Part shown: piece after piece, positions 37,608-39,160 of the stretch
Layout: every line of letters starts with the position of its first letter
Position numbering within the stretch: the stretch's first letter is position 1
From: Collinsella tanakaei YIT 12063
Lineage (GTDB): Bacteria > Actinomycetota > Coriobacteriia > Coriobacteriales > Coriobacteriaceae
Direction: 5' to 3'
Length of the DNA: 39,160 nucleotides
NCBI RefSeq assembly: GCF_000225705.1
Contig: NZ_JH126469.1
Location: 236,959 to 276,118, forward strand
Notes under the pieces: generated by a model
The model's input: the letters and a program-made list of their open reading frames with translations, nothing else
What the model was told of the DNA's origin: nothing
Database searches by the model: none
Position numbers and translations under genes: made by a program

Positions 37608-37633
37608 TTGGGATGAGAACGCTTGCCAACGCG

Positions 37634-38518
37634 CTAGTCTTGGTGCGCGGGCTCGGACGGGTTCCAAGAGATGAATGCCCAGTGGACCATGCGCACGTGG
37701 TCTAACGTGTAGCGTCCCTGCGGTTTGCCTTTTGAGCCGGGCTGCCCTGCCTGCGGGTTCTCTATCATATGGGCGGCGATGTAGGAGCGAAGCTCATCGA
37801 GTTTGTCCTCGTTGCCGCCTTCGAGCATGCGAGCAAAGTCGGCAACGCCCTCATCCAGAGAATCAAAGGTGTCGCGTCGCGGCGAATGGATGTAGGAGAC
37901 CTCGGGGAGCCTTCCCATGCCAATCAGGATATTGAAGGCGTAGACAAAGTCATGGCTGCGCGTGACGCTTGCGCCTATCGCGTTCATAACGTGTTCGTCG
38001 TAGCGTGGGCTGGCGTTTGCAACCAGGGTGATACAGCAGCGCCTGCGTGCCGTGCTGTCAAGTTTTACCAGCGAGCTCTCAAGGTCCGCGGTGGCAATCG
38101 ATCGGCTTGCGAGGGCGACGTCCACGCTCTTGGGCCTCATGCCGGCCTCATCCCAGTCCTCGTCCCATGCAAGCAGTTTGGTGTCGACAAGCTGATCAAC
38201 TTGGAAGTGTTGAGCGCCTTCTCGTACAACATCGAGCATGGGCTTTGAGAAATCGCAGGCGAGCACGGAGCAACCCTGTCGGGCGAGCGGGATGGCTAGA
38301 GAGCCGCCTCCGCAGCCCATATCGAGCACGCTCTCGCCATGGTGTATGTCTGCGAGCTTTAGGAAGTCGCGTGCGTATGGGTGAGTCTCGCGCGGTTTGA
38401 AGTGCTTGGCGCGCTTATCCCAAAATGATGGATCGTCGGCGGAGCGGCGATCGGCCTGCAACGCCTTCCATTCCTGGTTCCAATCGGTGGAAAGCAGGGC
38501 CGATCGCGGATTGCGCAT
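37634..38518 (-). CDS. Class I SAM-dependent methyltransferase, substrate unknown
   Basis: 294 residues from the ATG at 38518, with GGGAGG five bases upstream; the frame stays open 75 codons further toward the insertion element but without a start signal. SAM-binding motif I is VLDMGCGGGSLAIPLA (64-79), followed by VLACDFSKPML with the acidic ribose-binding residue. The N-terminus (NQEWKALQ ... FWDKRAKHF) is shared with a group of small-molecule methyltransferases common in gut anaerobes. Substrate cannot be told. Convergent with nrdJ, only 26 bases apart and without a visible terminator. Confidence 0.85.
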   Translation of the reverse strand: MRNPRSALLSTDWNQEWKALQADRRSADDPSFWDKRAKHFKPRETHPYARDFLKLADIHHGESVLDMGCGGGSLAIPLARQGCSVLACDFSKPMLDVVREGAQHFQVDQLVDTKLLAWDEDWDEAGMRPKSVDVALASRSIATADLESSLVKLDSTARRRCCITLVANASPRYDEHVMNAIGASVTRSHDFVYAFNILIGMGRLPEVSYIHSPRRDTFDSLDEGVADFARMLEGGNEDKLDELRSYIAAHMIENPQAGQPGSKGKPQGRYTLDHVRMVHWAFISWNPSEPAHQD

Positions 38519-38763
38519 GATTCCTCCCGGGAGTTGTAAGCGGGCGCTATTACTTGCATTGGGCTCAATTATGCCACGGGAAAAACGGGATGCTCGACCA
38601 TCGATTTCCGTGCGGACCTTTGGCTTGAGTACTGAAGGCGATGCGAGACGATATGAGTTGAACATTGGGAGCCCCTCCCCTTGCAGCTCTATCGTGGGTC
38701 GGGCGACAATGGTCGTAGCGCCAACCGTGGCCGCGCGCCACATGCGACGGAGAGGGGCCCGCC
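38519..38763 (+). mobile_element. Methyltransferase upstream DNA and left-end non-coding part of the IS110-family element
   Basis: The border between chromosome and element is not marked by terminal repeats, as is normal for IS110. Close to the transposase, GCCCCTC (38671-38677) can pair with GAGGGGC (38752-38758), which contains the transposase ribosome-binding site. Between them are GTGGC-CGCGC-GCCAC (38727-38741) and a GGCG/CGCC hairpin. IS110-group elements encode their bridge RNA in this upstream position, so it may be here; this is inference. Confidence 0.5.
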
Positions 38764-39160
38764 ATGTCCAATTATGTCACAGCCATCGGTCTCGACGTCC
38801 ACGCGAGGAGCATCTCCGCATGCGCCTTCGACCCCATGACCGGCGAGGTGTCCCGCGCAAGGTTCGGATACGACCCCGCGTCGGTCGCCGAGTGGGCACT
38901 GGGGTTCGAGTCGCCCAAGGCGGTGTACGAGAGCGGCCCGACCGGCTTCCACCTCTGCCGCGCCCTGAGGGCGCTCGGCGTCGACTGCGCCGTAGGCGCC
39001 GTCTCCAAGATGCACCGGCCGGCCGCCGACCGCGGGCGCAAGAACGACCGGCGCGACGCCGAGTGGCTCGCCAGGCTCCTCGCCTGCCGCAACGTCGTCG
39101 AGGTGTGGGTGCCCGACGAGCGCACCGAGGCCGCCCGCGACCTCTCCCGCGCCCTGGAGG
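38764..39160 (+). CDS. IS110-family DEDD transposase, N-terminal part (3' truncated by window)
   Basis: Recombinase that moves the element through an RNA-guided mechanism in this family. The frame from ATG 38764 is open to the window edge, 132 codons. The RuvC-like DEDD domain is clear: first Asp in AIGLDVHARS, Glu in VYESGPTGFHLCRALRALG, and the third and fourth acids in KNDRRDAEWLARLL. GGAGAGGGG lies upstream. The Tnp_20 domain with its catalytic serine and the right end are outside. Very GC-rich and intact as far as seen, so it may be active. Confidence 0.9.
   Translation, partial: MSNYVTAIGLDVHARSISACAFDPMTGEVSRARFGYDPASVAEWALGFESPKAVYESGPTGFHLCRALRALGVDCAVGAVSKMHRPAADRGRKNDRRDAEWLARLLACRNVVEVWVPDERTEAARDLSRALE

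Noticed and set aside
38519-38743. 75-residue N-terminal extension of the methyltransferase
   Set aside because: No ribosome-binding site, low similarity to the family, and it runs toward the insertion element; the ATG at 38518 has a good GGGAGG.

Overview
The window is GC-rich (roughly 60%) and reads as chromosome of an anaerobic, Gram-positive actinobacterium of the class Coriobacteriia, most likely Collinsella or a close relative. This is inferred from gene content and style: GatCAB transamidosome genes, paired phospho-beta-glucosidases, LuxS, class I and class II ribonucleotide reductases side by side with sugar PTS parts, a tmRNA tag ending YALAA, and a very large MalT/SARP-like regulator. 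No species marker was read directly.

Layout. 1-1800: 3' end of the helicase gene pcrA and a convergent GntR/UTRA regulator whose operator fills its own promoter spacer. 1800-5600: class I ribonucleotide reductase, nrdA then nrdB on the minus strand, with a G-quadruplex-type repeat between them. 5700-9200: a BrnQ-type amino-acid symporter, mannose-6-phosphate isomerase, and a YitT membrane protein with two 18-bp palindromes in front of it. 9200-14200: an RpiR regulator divergent from two tandem GH1 6-phospho-beta-glucosidases, then a HAD phosphatase. 14200-15120: luxS with a structured leader and an HPr-like gene. 15260-18730: gatC-gatA-gatB with overlapping start and stop codons. 18960-20570: a monofunctional glycosyltransferase, a non-coding stretch with a 14-bp inverted-repeat pair, and tmRNA (ssrA). 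20570-26730: a complete oligopeptide/dipeptide ABC importer operon (binding protein, two permeases, two ATPases). 26740-27880: a strongly structured non-coding segment and a patatin-like hydrolase. 27960-28960: ribosomal proteins L13 and S9. 29140-30500: a PTS glucose-type IIA protein and glucosamine-6-phosphate deaminase. 30530-34160: a STAND-ATPase/SARP fusion regulator, ending four bases inside the convergent yhbY. 34250-37610: adenosylcobalamin-dependent class II ribonucleotide reductase nrdJ behind a folded leader. 37630-39160: a SAM methyltransferase, then the left part of an IS110-family element that runs off the window.

Functional reading. The sugar genes (two GH1 enzymes, ManA, NagB, IIA-Glc, HPr-like) suggest fermentation of phosphorylated beta-glucosides, mannose and amino sugars taken up by PTS, although no PTS permease lies in the window. 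The two ribonucleotide reductases would supply deoxynucleotides with and without oxygen. Peptide and branched-chain amino-acid import fits an amino-acid-scavenging gut lifestyle.

The best candidates for something not yet described are the folded leaders of nrdJ and luxS, the structured segment at 26741-26871, the paired palindromes at 8289-8365, the inverted-repeat pair upstream of ssrA, the HPr-like protein with Asp at the regulatory serine position, and the 1009-residue STAND/SARP regulator. No CRISPR array, phage module or obvious defence island was seen.
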